Shown one piece after another: positions 7,344 through 16,376 of a stretch of 64,000 nt of DNA. The DNA comes from Chloroherpetonaceae bacterium (lineage in GTDB: Bacteria > Bacteroidota > Chlorobiia > Chlorobiales > Thermochlorobacteraceae). The stretch lies in assembly GCA_025056565.1 (NCBI GenBank), contig JANWWA010000008.1, forward strand, positions 1 through 64,000, read 5' to 3'. A program made the translations under genes and the position numbers. The number at the start of each line of letters is the position of its first letter. The stretch's first letter is position 1. The notes beneath the pieces are model-generated. The model was not told the DNA's origin. It searched no databases and was given only the letters and a program-made list of their open reading frames with translations.

Positions 7344-9410
7344 ATGGAAGCCTCGGTTATTCGACTGGTAGAGCTTTTAGGTGATGCAAAACAGTATCTT
7401 GTGCCACTTTTTCAGCGCCCATATAGCTGGGAGCGCAAAGAATGGCAAACTCTTTGGGACGACCTTGTAGAGCTTTGTGAAGCCGAAAATCCTCGCCCCC
7501 ACTTCTTTGGGGCAATTGTGCTCATTCCAGCTCGCTCTATTCCCGAAGGAGTTACAAAGTATAGTCTGATTGATGGGCAGCAGCGATACACTACAATCTC
7601 CGTTTTCTTTGCAGCGCTTCGCCGCATTGCAAAAGAGCGGGGCGAAATGAGACTGGCAGATGAACTCTATGAGAGATTTCTCATCAACAAGTTTGCAGAA
7701 GGTAATGATTTTTTCAAGCTACTGCCGACACAAGGCGATAGGAAAGTTTACAGACGCATCATTTTAGGCGAGCCACTCAATGCAGATAATGCAGGTAATG
7801 CAGATAATCCAGGTAATTCTCGCTTGGCGAAAGCCTATTGCTTCTTTGAGAAAAAAATTCGGAGTAGTCAAATCTCTCTGCAAAAGCTTAAAGATGTTGC
7901 CGAGAGATGGCTGACTGTCGTACGCGTGTTGCTTCATGAGAACGAAGACCCCTACCTTGTCTTTGAGAGTCTCAATGCAAAGGGGCGACCACTCTCTCAG
8001 GCGGACTTAATTCGAAACTACTTCCTGATGTGCCTTCATACGAATCATCAGGAGAAAATTCACAAGCAATACTGGCAGCCAATGGAGGATAGACTTGGCG
8101 AAGCGCATTTAGCCGAGTTTATTCGTCATTACTTGATAATGCGAAGAGGCGATTTTGTTAAGGCATCAGAGGTTTACTTTGTGCTGAAAGAGTATGCCAG
8201 CGGCAAAGACGCCCTGGAGGAACTTCAAACCTTGCACACTTTCTCAAGCTACTATGCCAGAATCATAAGCTTAGAAAGTGAGACGAATGAAGAGATTAGG
8301 CGAGCGATGCATCGCCTGAATCGACTGCAGGTGACTACAGCATATCCCTTCTTGTTGGCTTGCTATGACGATTACGAAAGTCAGCGTCTCTCGGCTGAAG
8401 ACTTCTTGGAAGTTTTGAGAACACTTGAAAATTTCATTATTCGTCGCTTCGTTTGTGGTGTGCCAACAAATCAGCTGAGCAAAATCTTTGCTCCTCTTTC
8501 CCAACAGGCAAGAGAGTTGCCAGTTCCTTTCACGGAAGCCGTCAAAGACATTTTAGAGAAACGAAACTATCCTAAAGACTTTGAGTTCAAGCGCGAACTT
8601 GTCGAGGCTGAACTCTATGGTGCAGGTGATAGAGGAGAGAAAACAAAGTTCATTCTGGAAACGCTGGAAGAGTCATTTGGACACAAAGAGCAGGTTGCAT
8701 TTGACAATTTGCAAGTTGAGCACGTGATGCCGCAAACACTCACAGATTGGTGGCGGTCGAACTTGGGGGAAAACTGGAAGTTCACTCACGAGACAATGTG
8801 TAACACACTTGGCAATTTAACGCTCACTGCATACAACTCAGAACTGTCGAATGCTGATTTCGAAAGCAAAAAACGCATCTATGCAGGGAGCCATCTCGAA
8901 CTCAACCGATACTTCTCCGAAGTTGAAACTTGGCGTGAAAAAGACATTCGCCAGCGTGGTGAAATCTTAGCTGAGAAGTGTTTGAAAATCTGGTCATACT
9001 TCGGCAAGCAAAACATTACAAATCTCGACAGGCAAGCAGAAGATGAACAGGTAAATACTTTTGAGACAATGAACAATGGAGATTTTCTTGTTGGTGAAGT
9101 GCTCGAGCTGTTTGAGGCTTTGCAAGACGAAGTGATGCGATTCAATAGGGCAGAGGAGAAAATTTTGAAGCAGTGCGTTACCTACCGTGTCGGGAACAAA
9201 ACTTTTCTCTCCGTTGTGCCACAAAAATCAGGCTTAAAACTCTATCTTAATCTGCCGTATGAGGAAGTGCGGAACTACACATTTTGTCGTGATGTAACAG
9301 GCATAGGGCATTGGGGCGTGGGTGATGTGGAAGTGAAAATTCAAGAGATGCAGCACATCAAAGAAGTAATGCCAATTGTGCGGAAAGCATATGAGAGGCA
9401 ATTGCTGTAA
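7344..9410 (+). CDS. DUF262-DUF1524-DUF5655 protein, GmrSD-like defence nuclease
   Basis: About 688 residues from the ATG at 7344. An in-frame TTG at 7275 would add 23, but the family homology begins right after the ATG (MEASVIRLVELL). The N-terminal DUF262 domain has the FQRPYSW motif and the LIDGQQR nucleotide-binding motif (DGQQR). The C-terminal DUF1524 part carries an HNH-like QVEHVMPQTL and the NTLGNLTLT segment. The last about 110 residues match DUF5655 (LYLNLPYEEV, GIGHWGVGDVEV). This fusion is known from GmrSD type IV restriction enzymes, which cut modified phage DNA. It stands alone between housekeeping genes, with no methylase or other partner, suggesting a stand-alone defence gene acquired by transfer. 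Confidence 0.87.
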   Translation: MEASVIRLVELLGDAKQYLVPLFQRPYSWERKEWQTLWDDLVELCEAENPRPHFFGAIVLIPARSIPEGVTKYSLIDGQQRYTTISVFFAALRRIAKERGEMRLADELYERFLINKFAEGNDFFKLLPTQGDRKVYRRIILGEPLNADNAGNADNPGNSRLAKAYCFFEKKIRSSQISLQKLKDVAERWLTVVRVLLHENEDPYLVFESLNAKGRPLSQADLIRNYFLMCLHTNHQEKIHKQYWQPMEDRLGEAHLAEFIRHYLIMRRGDFVKASEVYFVLKEYASGKDALEELQTLHTFSSYYARIISLESETNEEIRRAMHRLNRLQVTTAYPFLLACYDDYESQRLSAEDFLEVLRTLENFIIRRFVCGVPTNQLSKIFAPLSQQARELPVPFTEAVKDILEKRNYPKDFEFKRELVEAELYGAGDRGEKTKFILETLEESFGHKEQVAFDNLQVEHVMPQTLTDWWRSNLGENWKFTHETMCNTLGNLTLTAYNSELSNADFESKKRIYAGSHLELNRYFSEVETWREKDIRQRGEILAEKCLKIWSYFGKQNITNLDRQAEDEQVNTFETMNNGDFLVGEVLELFEALQDEVMRFNRAEEKILKQCVTYRVGNKTFLSVVPQKSGLKLYLNLPYEEVRNYTFCRDVTGIGHWGVGDVEVKIQEMQHIKEVMPIVRKAYERQLL
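7779..7814 (+). repeat. Four 9-nt tandem repeats inside the DUF262 gene
   Basis: Four head-to-tail copies of AAT(G/C)CAG(A/G)T encode NADNAGNADNPG. Nine bases is a multiple of three, so copy-number change would lengthen the loop without breaking the frame. Confidence 0.85.
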
Positions 9411-9428
9411 TGCATTTTTTTGCTGGCA

Positions 9429-10808
9429 TCAAAGTCCCAGAATAAGTTTTGCGATAGTAAAGTAGATAATCAGACCGGTAGCATCGACAAGTGTGGTAAT
9501 AAGCGGGGCAGAGAGCACCGTCGGATCGACGCCGAAGCGCTCGGCAGTAACGGGAATGAGTGCGCCGATGATGTTAGCCCAAGTGCAAATGGCTATCACG
9601 CTAAGTCCTACTGTCAGTGCCAAAGCCCAATCGCCCACGCGGAAAATCGCAAACCCACACGCAATCAGGCACAAAAGTGCCCCCAAAGCAAGACCCGTAG
9701 AAAGCTCCTTGAAAAGCACCTTGAACCAATCCGTTGGCTTGATTTCACCAATTGTAAGGCTGCGAATCACCGTAGAAACGGTCTGCGAGCCTGCATTGCC
9801 TCCTGTGCCAATTAGCAGCGGAATGAAAATGGTCAGCACGACCACCTTTTCAATTTCACTTTTGAAGCCCTCAAGTACATTCGCCGTCAGAGTGCCCCCA
9901 ACGAAAAGCAAAAGTAGCCACACAAGACGCTTGCGTACATTTGTCCAAATTGGAGTCTCAAAGTAAGGTTTGTCAGTAGCGCTGGTCTGCACACCACCCA
10001 GTTTGAGATAGTCCTGCGTTTCTTCTTGCACAATCACGTCAATAATATCATCGACCGTTACGATACCTAACATTCGGTTATCGTGCGTGACGACAGGCAA
10101 AGAGAGAAGGTTATACTTGGAGACCAGCACGGCTGCGTCCCAACGCTCTTCGGTGGGTAAAATGCTAATCGGGTCTCGTTGCATAATGTCTTCCACTGTA
10201 TCTTGGTCATCTGCCAAAAGCAAGTCACGCAGGCTGACAACGCCCACAAGACGCTTTTCGCCATCGTCGCGCTCGAGCACATAGACATCGTAAATTTCTC
10301 GCTTGCGCCCGAACTTTTGCTGCCGCAAAACCAGCTTTTTTGCCATCTCAACGGTCATATCGGCGAAGACTGCCGTAAATTCCGTTGTCATCATAGAGGC
10401 AACGCTGGTGAGCGGGTAGCGAAGAAAGTTTTGCAGCTCCAGCTGCATATCGGCAGGCAGTTGCGAGAAAAGTTTTTGATTTAGCTGCTCAGCTTTCTCG
10501 CCTTTGGCAAGGTGGAGTTGGCGAAAAAGATAGACGCGCTCATCAGTGCGCAAATTGCGAATGATTTCGACCGCGCGCTCATTCGGAAGAGCTAAAAACA
10601 AATCTGGCAGGTGCGGGAAAAGTCGGGTCGCAACAGTCTCTTGTGCCACATCAATAGGTAAATCGGTCAGCACCTTTGCCGCTTTCTCGAGCGGAAGCGC
10701 ATTGAGGTATTCGGCAATATCCACAGGTTGTAATTCTGCCAGTTCCTCAATCGAGATATCATCGGCAAAGCTATCGACGGCGACTTCAGGTTGCTTAAGC
10801 TCGGTCAT
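9429..10808 (-). CDS. mgtE: Magnesium transporter MgtE
   Basis: 459 residues from the ATG at 10808; a TTG nine codons upstream is possible but less likely. The N domain is a superhelix of acidic helices (to about 125). A tandem CBS pair follows (about 130-255; MMTTEFTAVF, MQRDPISILPTEE and HDNRMLGIVTVDDIIDVI). Five membrane helices lie in the C-terminal part, including the pore motif PLLIGTGGNAGSQTV. The family forms a Mg2+-gated dimeric channel in the inner membrane. It converges on the DUF262 gene, with 18 bases between the stops. The CBS region is a Mg2+ sensor in characterised members. Confidence 0.95.
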   Translation of the reverse strand: MTELKQPEVAVDSFADDISIEELAELQPVDIAEYLNALPLEKAAKVLTDLPIDVAQETVATRLFPHLPDLFLALPNERAVEIIRNLRTDERVYLFRQLHLAKGEKAEQLNQKLFSQLPADMQLELQNFLRYPLTSVASMMTTEFTAVFADMTVEMAKKLVLRQQKFGRKREIYDVYVLERDDGEKRLVGVVSLRDLLLADDQDTVEDIMQRDPISILPTEERWDAAVLVSKYNLLSLPVVTHDNRMLGIVTVDDIIDVIVQEETQDYLKLGGVQTSATDKPYFETPIWTNVRKRLVWLLLLFVGGTLTANVLEGFKSEIEKVVVLTIFIPLLIGTGGNAGSQTVSTVIRSLTIGEIKPTDWFKVLFKELSTGLALGALLCLIACGFAIFRVGDWALALTVGLSVIAICTWANIIGALIPVTAERFGVDPTVLSAPLITTLVDATGLIIYFTIAKLILGL

Positions 10809-11378
10809 AGCACTTGGTTGAGACAAGTGACACAAAGCTGTAAATAGAGACGATGTTCAAACTACCAAATGTGCTGACAGAAACCTGCACGTAACTCAAA
10901 CCAGCGGTTACACTGCAACGTTGTGCTGAAGGCGAGAAAGTGCCTTCCTCGGACTTCTATCCAGAGAGCAAGCCCGCTGCCCCCATGAAAGAGTTGGGTC
11001 AAAGGGCAAAATCAGAACAAGCATGCTCCGTAAGCCGTGCCCCGAATTTCCGTGCCGCACAGCTTTCATCATATCGTTAGAAGATGAAAACGCTACGGAG
11101 GCAAAATACACTGCTCAAAGCTCTACTCTTGCCTAAGATGCGCGCTGCCGCAAGTTAAGGATTTTTTCTGTAGCCTTTTAGCAACGAAAATAGCTGTATG
11201 CCAAAGCAGTATAAAATGTAGCAGCTAAAGGATGGTAGGAGGCATGCGAAGCAGCATTGCGCGTAGCATGACTATAAAAGCAAGCGAAAATTGAGACTGT
11301 GGGTGAAAGAGGAATCTTTGCGCCGTGATAGCAAAGACTCCTCACCCTTGTTGCAATGAAGACGCCGCTGCAAAACAA
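10809..11378. other. 570-base intergenic stretch without a recognised gene
   Basis: No convincing protein-coding frame: the short open frames here have no family features, no plausible start context and unusual composition. A foldable segment is seen at 11026-11100. CTCCGTA (11026-11032) pairs with TACGGAG (11094-11100) and encloses TTTCATC (11064-11070) with GATGAAA (11083-11089). An inverted repeat lies at 11309-11343. It may carry the mgtE 5' leader or an unrecognised RNA; I see no known riboswitch or RNA family. Confidence 0.45.
11309..11343 (-). terminator. Inverted repeat, possible terminator of dps
   Basis: 13-bp stem GAGGAATCTTTGC/GCAAAGACTCCTC with one mismatch and a 9-nt loop, 35 bases past the dps stop codon. 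On the minus strand it is followed only by TTTC, so termination is plausible but not certain. Confidence 0.5.
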
Positions 11379-11861
11379 TTAGACCAGATTCTTGCGGGCT
11401 TTGGTTTCCGCCAGATACCATGCTTGCTTTTGGTAAATCTGAACAATTTCTGTGAAGATGTCGGCTGTGCCGGGGTCATGATGGTTGGTGGCAAGCTCAA
11501 TGTGCTGGTGCAGCGAATCAATGATGGTATCGGTATCCTCGTAGAGAATTTCTACCATTTCTTGGGGCGTGTAATTCAAGTTGGGAGATTCATCAATTTC
11601 AGCCGTTTCAAGGAACTCTTTCATCGTCGCAATCGGGTAGCCACCGATAGAGCGAGAGCGCTCAGCAAGGTCATCAATGATTTTGCTAAGTTGCCGATAG
11701 TGTTCATCGAAGAGCTCATGTAGCGTCTTGAAGAATGGACCTGAAACATACCAGTGGAATTTCTTGTATTTGACAGAGAGCACGAAGGCGTTAGCAAGCT
11801 GCAAGTTTAGAGCCGAAAGTACTTCGGTAGAAGTGTGCTTGATTTTGACTTCAATCGACAT
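11379..11861 (-). CDS. dps: Dps-family DNA-protecting ferritin
   Basis: 160 residues, typical for Dps. The intersubunit ferroxidase site is visible: KFHWYVSGPFF supplies the His, and LHELFDEHY supplies Asp and Glu about 15 residues later. The rest is the four-helix bundle with the family's AERSRSIGGYP loop. The protein forms a 12-mer shell that oxidises Fe2+ with H2O2 and shields DNA. A Shine-Dalgarno AAAGGAGC sits about 6 bases before the ATG. A near-match to the -7 box (TAACTTTC) lies in the 39-base gap to the upstream oxidoreductase gene, so it may have its own promoter. Confidence 0.94.
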   Translation of the reverse strand: MSIEVKIKHTSTEVLSALNLQLANAFVLSVKYKKFHWYVSGPFFKTLHELFDEHYRQLSKIIDDLAERSRSIGGYPIATMKEFLETAEIDESPNLNYTPQEMVEILYEDTDTIIDSLHQHIELATNHHDPGTADIFTEIVQIYQKQAWYLAETKARKNLV

Positions 11862-11900
11862 AGCAAGCTCCTTTCTGAAAGTTTAAGTTGGCAGCGAAAG

Positions 11901-12884
11901 TTAAGAAATTTCAAGAGCGATTTTGCCAAATTGTTTGGCGCTGTCTAAGTAACGCAGGGCAGTTTCTGCTTCGGCAAGAGGAAAGGTGCAGTCTACAATA
12001 GGGTGGATTTGATGCGTGGTGACAAAAGTGATCATTGAAGCAAAATCGGCTGGAGAACCCATTGTGGAGCCCAAAAGTGAGAGCTGTTTCCAAAAAATTT
12101 TTTGGAGCACAAGCTCTTTGACGGGGCCGCGTGTGGCGCCAACGAAAACAATACGTGCGCCCGGCGCAGCAAGGTCAATGAGCTTGGAGAAGCCCTCGCC
12201 ACCTGCACTATCCAGAATAACATCAAAGCCAACTGATTTGAGAGGAGTGTCCCAGTCAGGAGTTTGGTAGTTTGCACCGCCTTTTGCGCCCATGGCTAAT
12301 GCTCTGGACAGTTTGCGGTCGCTGCCTGATGTAACCCACACCTCAGCACCAATTGCGAGGGCAAATTGCAGCGCAAAAAGAGCGACGCCGCCGCCAATGC
12401 CCGTAATCAAGACCTTCTCGTTTGGCTGCAGTGCTGCACGCGAGAAGAGCGCACGATAGGCGGTCAGTCCTGCAAGCGGCAATGCTGCAGCCTCCTGCCA
12501 AGAAAGGTGGGCCGGCTTTTCACAGAGATTCTGGATAGGGATTTTGAGGAATTCGGCAAATGTGCCGTTATCAGGCAAGCCCAAGATGCGAAACGACTTT
12601 TGCTGCGCTTTTTCATTAGGGCCCCAATCCAAGCTGGGATTGATGATCACTTCTTTGCCGAGCCAAGCAGAATGGCGGCACTCAACCACAGTGCCTGCAC
12701 CATCGGAGCCGAGAATAATCGGAAACTTTAAGCCAGCATACAGACCCTTTTGAATCCAAACATCACGATGATTGAGAGCCGCATAGCGCAGCGCTACCAA
12801 TGCTTCACCGTCAGAGGGTGAGGGTTTTTCTACCTCCTGCAAGACTAACGGAGCGGAAACAGCAGTTAAGACAGCCGCTTTCAT
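11901..12884 (-). CDS. MDR-family zinc-type alcohol dehydrogenase/quinone oxidoreductase
   Basis: 327 residues with the medium-chain dehydrogenase layout: an N-terminal GroES-like fold (ALNHRDVWIQKG, then ILGSDGAGTVVE) and a Rossmann domain from about residue 150 with the NAD(P)H motif ITGIGGGVALFALQ. The structural four-Cys zinc lobe is absent and the catalytic Cys is not obvious, so a quinone-reductase-like, zinc-independent enzyme is more likely than a true alcohol dehydrogenase. Cytoplasmic; substrate unknown. Neighbouring dps and universal stress genes suggest, only by context, an oxidative or general stress role. Confidence 0.85.
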   Translation of the reverse strand: MKAAVLTAVSAPLVLQEVEKPSPSDGEALVALRYAALNHRDVWIQKGLYAGLKFPIILGSDGAGTVVECRHSAWLGKEVIINPSLDWGPNEKAQQKSFRILGLPDNGTFAEFLKIPIQNLCEKPAHLSWQEAAALPLAGLTAYRALFSRAALQPNEKVLITGIGGGVALFALQFALAIGAEVWVTSGSDRKLSRALAMGAKGGANYQTPDWDTPLKSVGFDVILDSAGGEGFSKLIDLAAPGARIVFVGATRGPVKELVLQKIFWKQLSLLGSTMGSPADFASMITFVTTHQIHPIVDCTFPLAEAETALRYLDSAKQFGKIALEIS

Positions 12885-12920
12885 AACTCAGTGGTTACGC
12901 AGTGATTAAACAGTGCAGGC

Positions 12921-13367
12921 TTACCGAACAAACTCCTTTTCTTCTTGCTTAACCACCAAGATAGGTAATTTGGCGCGTCGCATCACAGCTTCAGTGACGC
13001 TGCCGAGCAGCAGGCGCGATAAACCGCTACGCCCATGGGAGCCCATAATCAGCAAATCCACGTCTTCTTCCTCAGCAACTCGGATAATGGTATCAGGAGC
13101 AAGACCAATTTTAACAAGTTGCCTCACCGTGAGGGTGCTGGGGCATTCTTTTTGAACCAGCATACTGAGCTCCTCTTTGGCATTGCGCTCTAATTCTACT
13201 TCGGACACATATGGGACGGTCTCTGCGGTCATTGTAACGGGCTCAACCACATGGAGCAAAATAAGCTCTGCACCCATTGCACAGGCGAATTCCTTGCCGT
13301 AGAGAATAGCGTTGTGAGATACTTCAGAAAAGTCAATTGGGCAGAGGATTTTTTTGATGGCAATCAT
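12921..13367 (-). CDS. Universal stress protein (UspA family)
   Basis: 148 residues, the size of a single Usp domain. It opens with KKILCPIDFSEVSHNAI and ends with the ATP-binding motif G-xx-G-x9-G-S (MGSHGRSGLSRLLLGSVTEA), followed by PILVVK. That motif marks the ATP-binding Usp subgroup. Such cytoplasmic proteins are induced by stress or growth arrest; their biochemical output is rarely known. It lies 36 bases upstream of the MDR oxidoreductase on the same strand and diverges from the porin gene across a 494-base gap. Confidence 0.92.
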   Translation of the reverse strand: MIAIKKILCPIDFSEVSHNAILYGKEFACAMGAELILLHVVEPVTMTAETVPYVSEVELERNAKEELSMLVQKECPSTLTVRQLVKIGLAPDTIIRVAEEEDVDLLIMGSHGRSGLSRLLLGSVTEAVMRRAKLPILVVKQEEKEFVR

Positions 13368-13861
13368 ACTGCGTACTGTTTTGCGCTTGAGTTGCCTAAG
13401 CAGGCAAGGGAATATGCAACAAATTCCCCTCTCTGCAAAGAATCGAAGAGATGGCTAAAAATTGTTGCAAGGCGTTGAATCTCAAAGAGCTGTAAAGAAA
13501 AACCGACTTGTATTTGCTTTTTTCTTTTTTTTCACCCAAATTTGCGCAAGTCTTGCGCAGAAAGCGCACACACAAGTGCAGTACCTCAAATTCAGGAGTA
13601 GTAATAAGGGTTCAATAAGAATTGGCAGCTGATACGATCACTGCCCCCTATATCGTCTTGCCCTATTTCGTGTTCTCGTAGTTCAATTGTAGTTCAAGTT
13701 TATTGTATTTCACACAGACACCTGCAAAGTACAGAGGTGCTGGGTAACCGCATATCACGCAAAGCGGCTTTGTGATATGCACAAGGCAATGCGGCGACAT
13801 TGCGTGGGCTTTACTCTATCGACAAATAGACATCTTTTCCAACAAAAACAAGGGAGGATAA
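13368..13861. other. Divergent intergenic region between usp and porin genes
   Basis: 494 bases with no coding frame that looks real. It should hold the promoters of both divergent genes, but I could not place a convincing -33/-7 pair. It contains a T-rich tract near 13516-13532 and a long dyad at 13750-13780 close to the porin start. Confidence 0.5.
13750..13780. promoter_or_regulatory. Long hairpin/dyad upstream of the porin gene
   Basis: GCATATCAC (13750-13758) and GTGATATGC (13772-13780) are perfect inverted copies. Inside them AAAG and CTTT extend the stem around a CGG loop, with a 2-nt bulge. It is 81 bases before the porin ATG and has no T-run, so it is more likely an operator or a leader structure than a terminator. 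Confidence 0.5.
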
Positions 13862-15604
13862 ATGACAATGAGAAAACTGCTGACAGCGATGCTTTGTACG
13901 CTCATCTTACTTTGTGCGCGCAGCTCTATTTTGCAAGCACAAGGGTTAGAGGGCTACGGAGGTGGATTCAAAATCTACCTTAGTAAAGACAGCACTACAT
14001 TTGTTCGTCTGCTCTTTTGGAATCAAATCTGGATTCGCTGGATGCAGCAAAATCCAGGCACAAGCGTCAGCAACAACCCTGAGACTCGCGAAACCTTCGA
14101 CATCGGCATTCGTCGCTCGCGTATGCTGGTGCATGGGCAACTGACCCCACGTATTCTGCTGTTCTGGATTATTGGTGTCAACAATCAAACTTTTAACTCA
14201 GGTGGTCTAGGCATTGCTTCAGGCTTCGACCCTACGTCTGATGGAAAGCGTCAGCAGGTCTTTGTTCACGATGCATGGTGCGAGTTTAAGTGGAGCCGTG
14301 AGCTCTTCATTGGCGCAGGGCTGCTGACTTGGAGCGGTCTGTCGCGCCAAACCAACTGGGCGACATTGAACTACAATATGCTCGATGCGTCAAACTTGGG
14401 GTGGATCAATCTTGATGCGACGGACCAGTTTGCTCGTATGTTTGGCATCTATGCGAAAGGTGAAATTGGACACTTCAACTACCGTGCCGTGCTAAGCAAA
14501 CCCTTCACAATTCCAAATCCTGGACTTGCAACACCAATTGGCGGTACGACCAACCAACCACCAAGCTGGGCAGCAGCACTGACGACTTTACCACCAGCCT
14601 ACAATATCTCACAATGGGCAGGTAACAACAATGAGCTGCTCTACCACGCATATGTCAACTACGACTTTTTCGAGCAAGAAAGCTCAGTCCTGCCGTTTAT
14701 GGTTGGTTCATACTTAGGCACGAAGAAAGTTTTTAACATCGGCGTCGGGTTCAATTTGCATCCACGTGGTATGTGGCATCGTATCCGTCCTGCAAATCCT
14801 GCTATTCCAGAAGCGGTGGCTCGCACCATTCCGGCGGCAGACCTGAACACACTTAACGATGCGCTAAGACGTGGTATCTATCCTGCTGGACGTGGTCCAG
14901 GCCCGAGCTCAGCACCTGGCATCAGCAGTCCTGAAGGTAGCCCACTGAACATTACAGATTCAGCGTTCTACAATGCTTGGGGACGCCTCAACCCTACGCA
15001 GCAAGCCGCAATTACGGATGCCTTTGTAGACACTGCTTGGACAGATACATTTCACTGGGCGGTTGACTTTTTCTTAGATCTGCCTTTGCGCTACAAAGAA
15101 GATGGGACGCCTGACCCAACCGGCCCGGCAATTACGGCACACGGTGCATTCTATAACTACAACTTTGGACCGAACTACGTGCGCAATATTGGCGTAATGT
15201 CAATCGGGCAACCGAATCCGACTGCAGTTGGAGGTCAATTAGTGTCACAGCCTGAGTTTAATGGGCCTGGCAATGCATATCCCTTGCATGGCACAGGTCA
15301 AGCCTACTACCTACAAGCCTCATACCTGACGCCACGAGAATGGACAGAAGGATGGGGCAGATTCCAATTCTTCGGTGCAATTACATACCTTAACTATCAG
15401 CGTCTGCGTGAGCCAACCCTTATGCCAGAGTTTGGGTTCAACTGGATTTTAGCAGGGCAGAATGCAAAAATCAGTATGCAGTTCCGTCCTCGTGCGATTT
15501 ATGGTCGTGCAATCAGCTCAGAGCCTGGACGCGAGCTGTTAGATGGAATGCGTCGTGTCGGTACGCGCTGGGAAGCTATTACGCAGTTCCACATCTATCT
15601 CTAA
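13862..15604 (+). CDS. Porin-like outer-membrane beta-barrel protein
   Basis: 580 residues with a signal peptide (about 1-27; MRKLLTAMLCTLILL then QAQG). The mature part has many alternating aromatic/polar strands (FVRLLFWNQIWIRWM, FDIGIRRSRMLVHGQL, FNYRAVLSKPF), long Pro/Gly/Asn-rich loops, and ends in an aromatic-rich strand (AITQFHIYL) as expected for BAM recognition. It resembles porins of Bacteroidetes in layout, but I cannot fix the family or solute. A GGGAGG ribosome site precedes two close ATGs (13862 and 13868); the second has the better spacing. It is followed 122 bases later by a small lipoprotein gene. Confidence 0.75.
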   Translation: MTMRKLLTAMLCTLILLCARSSILQAQGLEGYGGGFKIYLSKDSTTFVRLLFWNQIWIRWMQQNPGTSVSNNPETRETFDIGIRRSRMLVHGQLTPRILLFWIIGVNNQTFNSGGLGIASGFDPTSDGKRQQVFVHDAWCEFKWSRELFIGAGLLTWSGLSRQTNWATLNYNMLDASNLGWINLDATDQFARMFGIYAKGEIGHFNYRAVLSKPFTIPNPGLATPIGGTTNQPPSWAAALTTLPPAYNISQWAGNNNELLYHAYVNYDFFEQESSVLPFMVGSYLGTKKVFNIGVGFNLHPRGMWHRIRPANPAIPEAVARTIPAADLNTLNDALRRGIYPAGRGPGPSSAPGISSPEGSPLNITDSAFYNAWGRLNPTQQAAITDAFVDTAWTDTFHWAVDFFLDLPLRYKEDGTPDPTGPAITAHGAFYNYNFGPNYVRNIGVMSIGQPNPTAVGGQLVSQPEFNGPGNAYPLHGTGQAYYLQASYLTPREWTEGWGRFQFFGAITYLNYQRLREPTLMPEFGFNWILAGQNAKISMQFRPRAIYGRAISSEPGRELLDGMRRVGTRWEAITQFHIYL

Positions 15605-15726
15605 TTGTGCAACTTTATTGCATATCTTTGCGCAGTGCAGCAGCTTTGCATGTTGCGTAAAGACTGACTGAAAGGCCATAAAGGCCGGATTGTTAAACTT
15701 TCTTTAATTAATCGGGAGAGTAAGAA

Positions 15727-16149
15727 ATGAAAACATTCATTCAAATTGGACTTGTTTTCCTGTTTGCAGCGCTCACTACCAGCGCCTGCGTTACACCGAT
15801 TGCTACACCGAAGCCTATCAAGATTCCTTGCACAAGGCTCACTAAGAAGGAGTTTATTGAGAAAGCGTCGCAACTGCTGCGCGCAAACAACTACGTAGTC
15901 GTTGAAGCCAACGAAGAGACAGGGGAAGTCGAAGGTAACCGCGTGCCAGTCTATGTTGGCATTGGTGAAAATATCATCGTGAGTGGGCCGTATATCTTTG
16001 ACGCAGTCTATGATGGCACCACAATTACGGTGAACATTCAGACGGTGTCGGAAGGGCGTCCAGTGAAAAGCCACGATGAGAATTCATCTGTCTATGATAA
16101 GCGCAACTTTATGCCTGTTCTTAATGGCTTGCGTGAGCTGTGTAAGTGA
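15727..16149 (+). CDS. Small lipoprotein, paralogue of the 16377 gene
   Basis: 140 residues of no named family. The signal peptide ends in a lipobox-like TSAC with the lipidated Cys21. The rest resembles the gene at 16377: both have a PxPI(K/R)Ixx motif with a second Cys (Cys35), a helix beginning with KKEFIEKASQLL, a predicted beta region, and a late SSVYDKRNF...LRELC with a terminal Cys139. Cys35 and Cys139 could form a disulfide. GGAGAG lies 6 bases before the ATG. A terminator follows, so the two paralogues are probably transcribed separately. Location is likely the periplasmic face of a membrane; function unknown. Confidence 0.75.
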   Translation: MKTFIQIGLVFLFAALTTSACVTPIATPKPIKIPCTRLTKKEFIEKASQLLRANNYVVVEANEETGEVEGNRVPVYVGIGENIIVSGPYIFDAVYDGTTITVNIQTVSEGRPVKSHDENSSVYDKRNFMPVLNGLRELCK

Positions 16150-16210
16150 AGTTGAGTAGGTGTGCGCACGGCGGCAGAATCAAAGTCGCTGTGCGTTTAT
16201 CGGAAACAGT

Positions 16211-16239
16211 AGCGGCAACTTTTAGGTTGCCGCTTTTTT
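16211..16239 (+). terminator. Rho-independent terminator after the first lipoprotein gene
   Basis: Perfect 9-bp stem AGCGGCAAC/GTTGCCGCT with loop TTTTAG, followed by a run of five T. Confidence 0.9.
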
Positions 16240-16376
16240 CTGCTATGCTAGCGTAGTAAAATTGTGTAATGCCAGCTAAGGAAAGGCAAGGCAGGGGAGA
16301 AAAGCAGGTTCTATCAGTGCAATGAGGCAAGACAAGTCATATCAAGCCGAGGCTATAAACCTAACACACGTTTAGT

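Noticed and set aside
10908-11111. Minus-strand open frame of 67 residues in the mgtE-dps gap
   Set aside because: No start context, no family features, mixed composition; overlaps the foldable segment. Not called.
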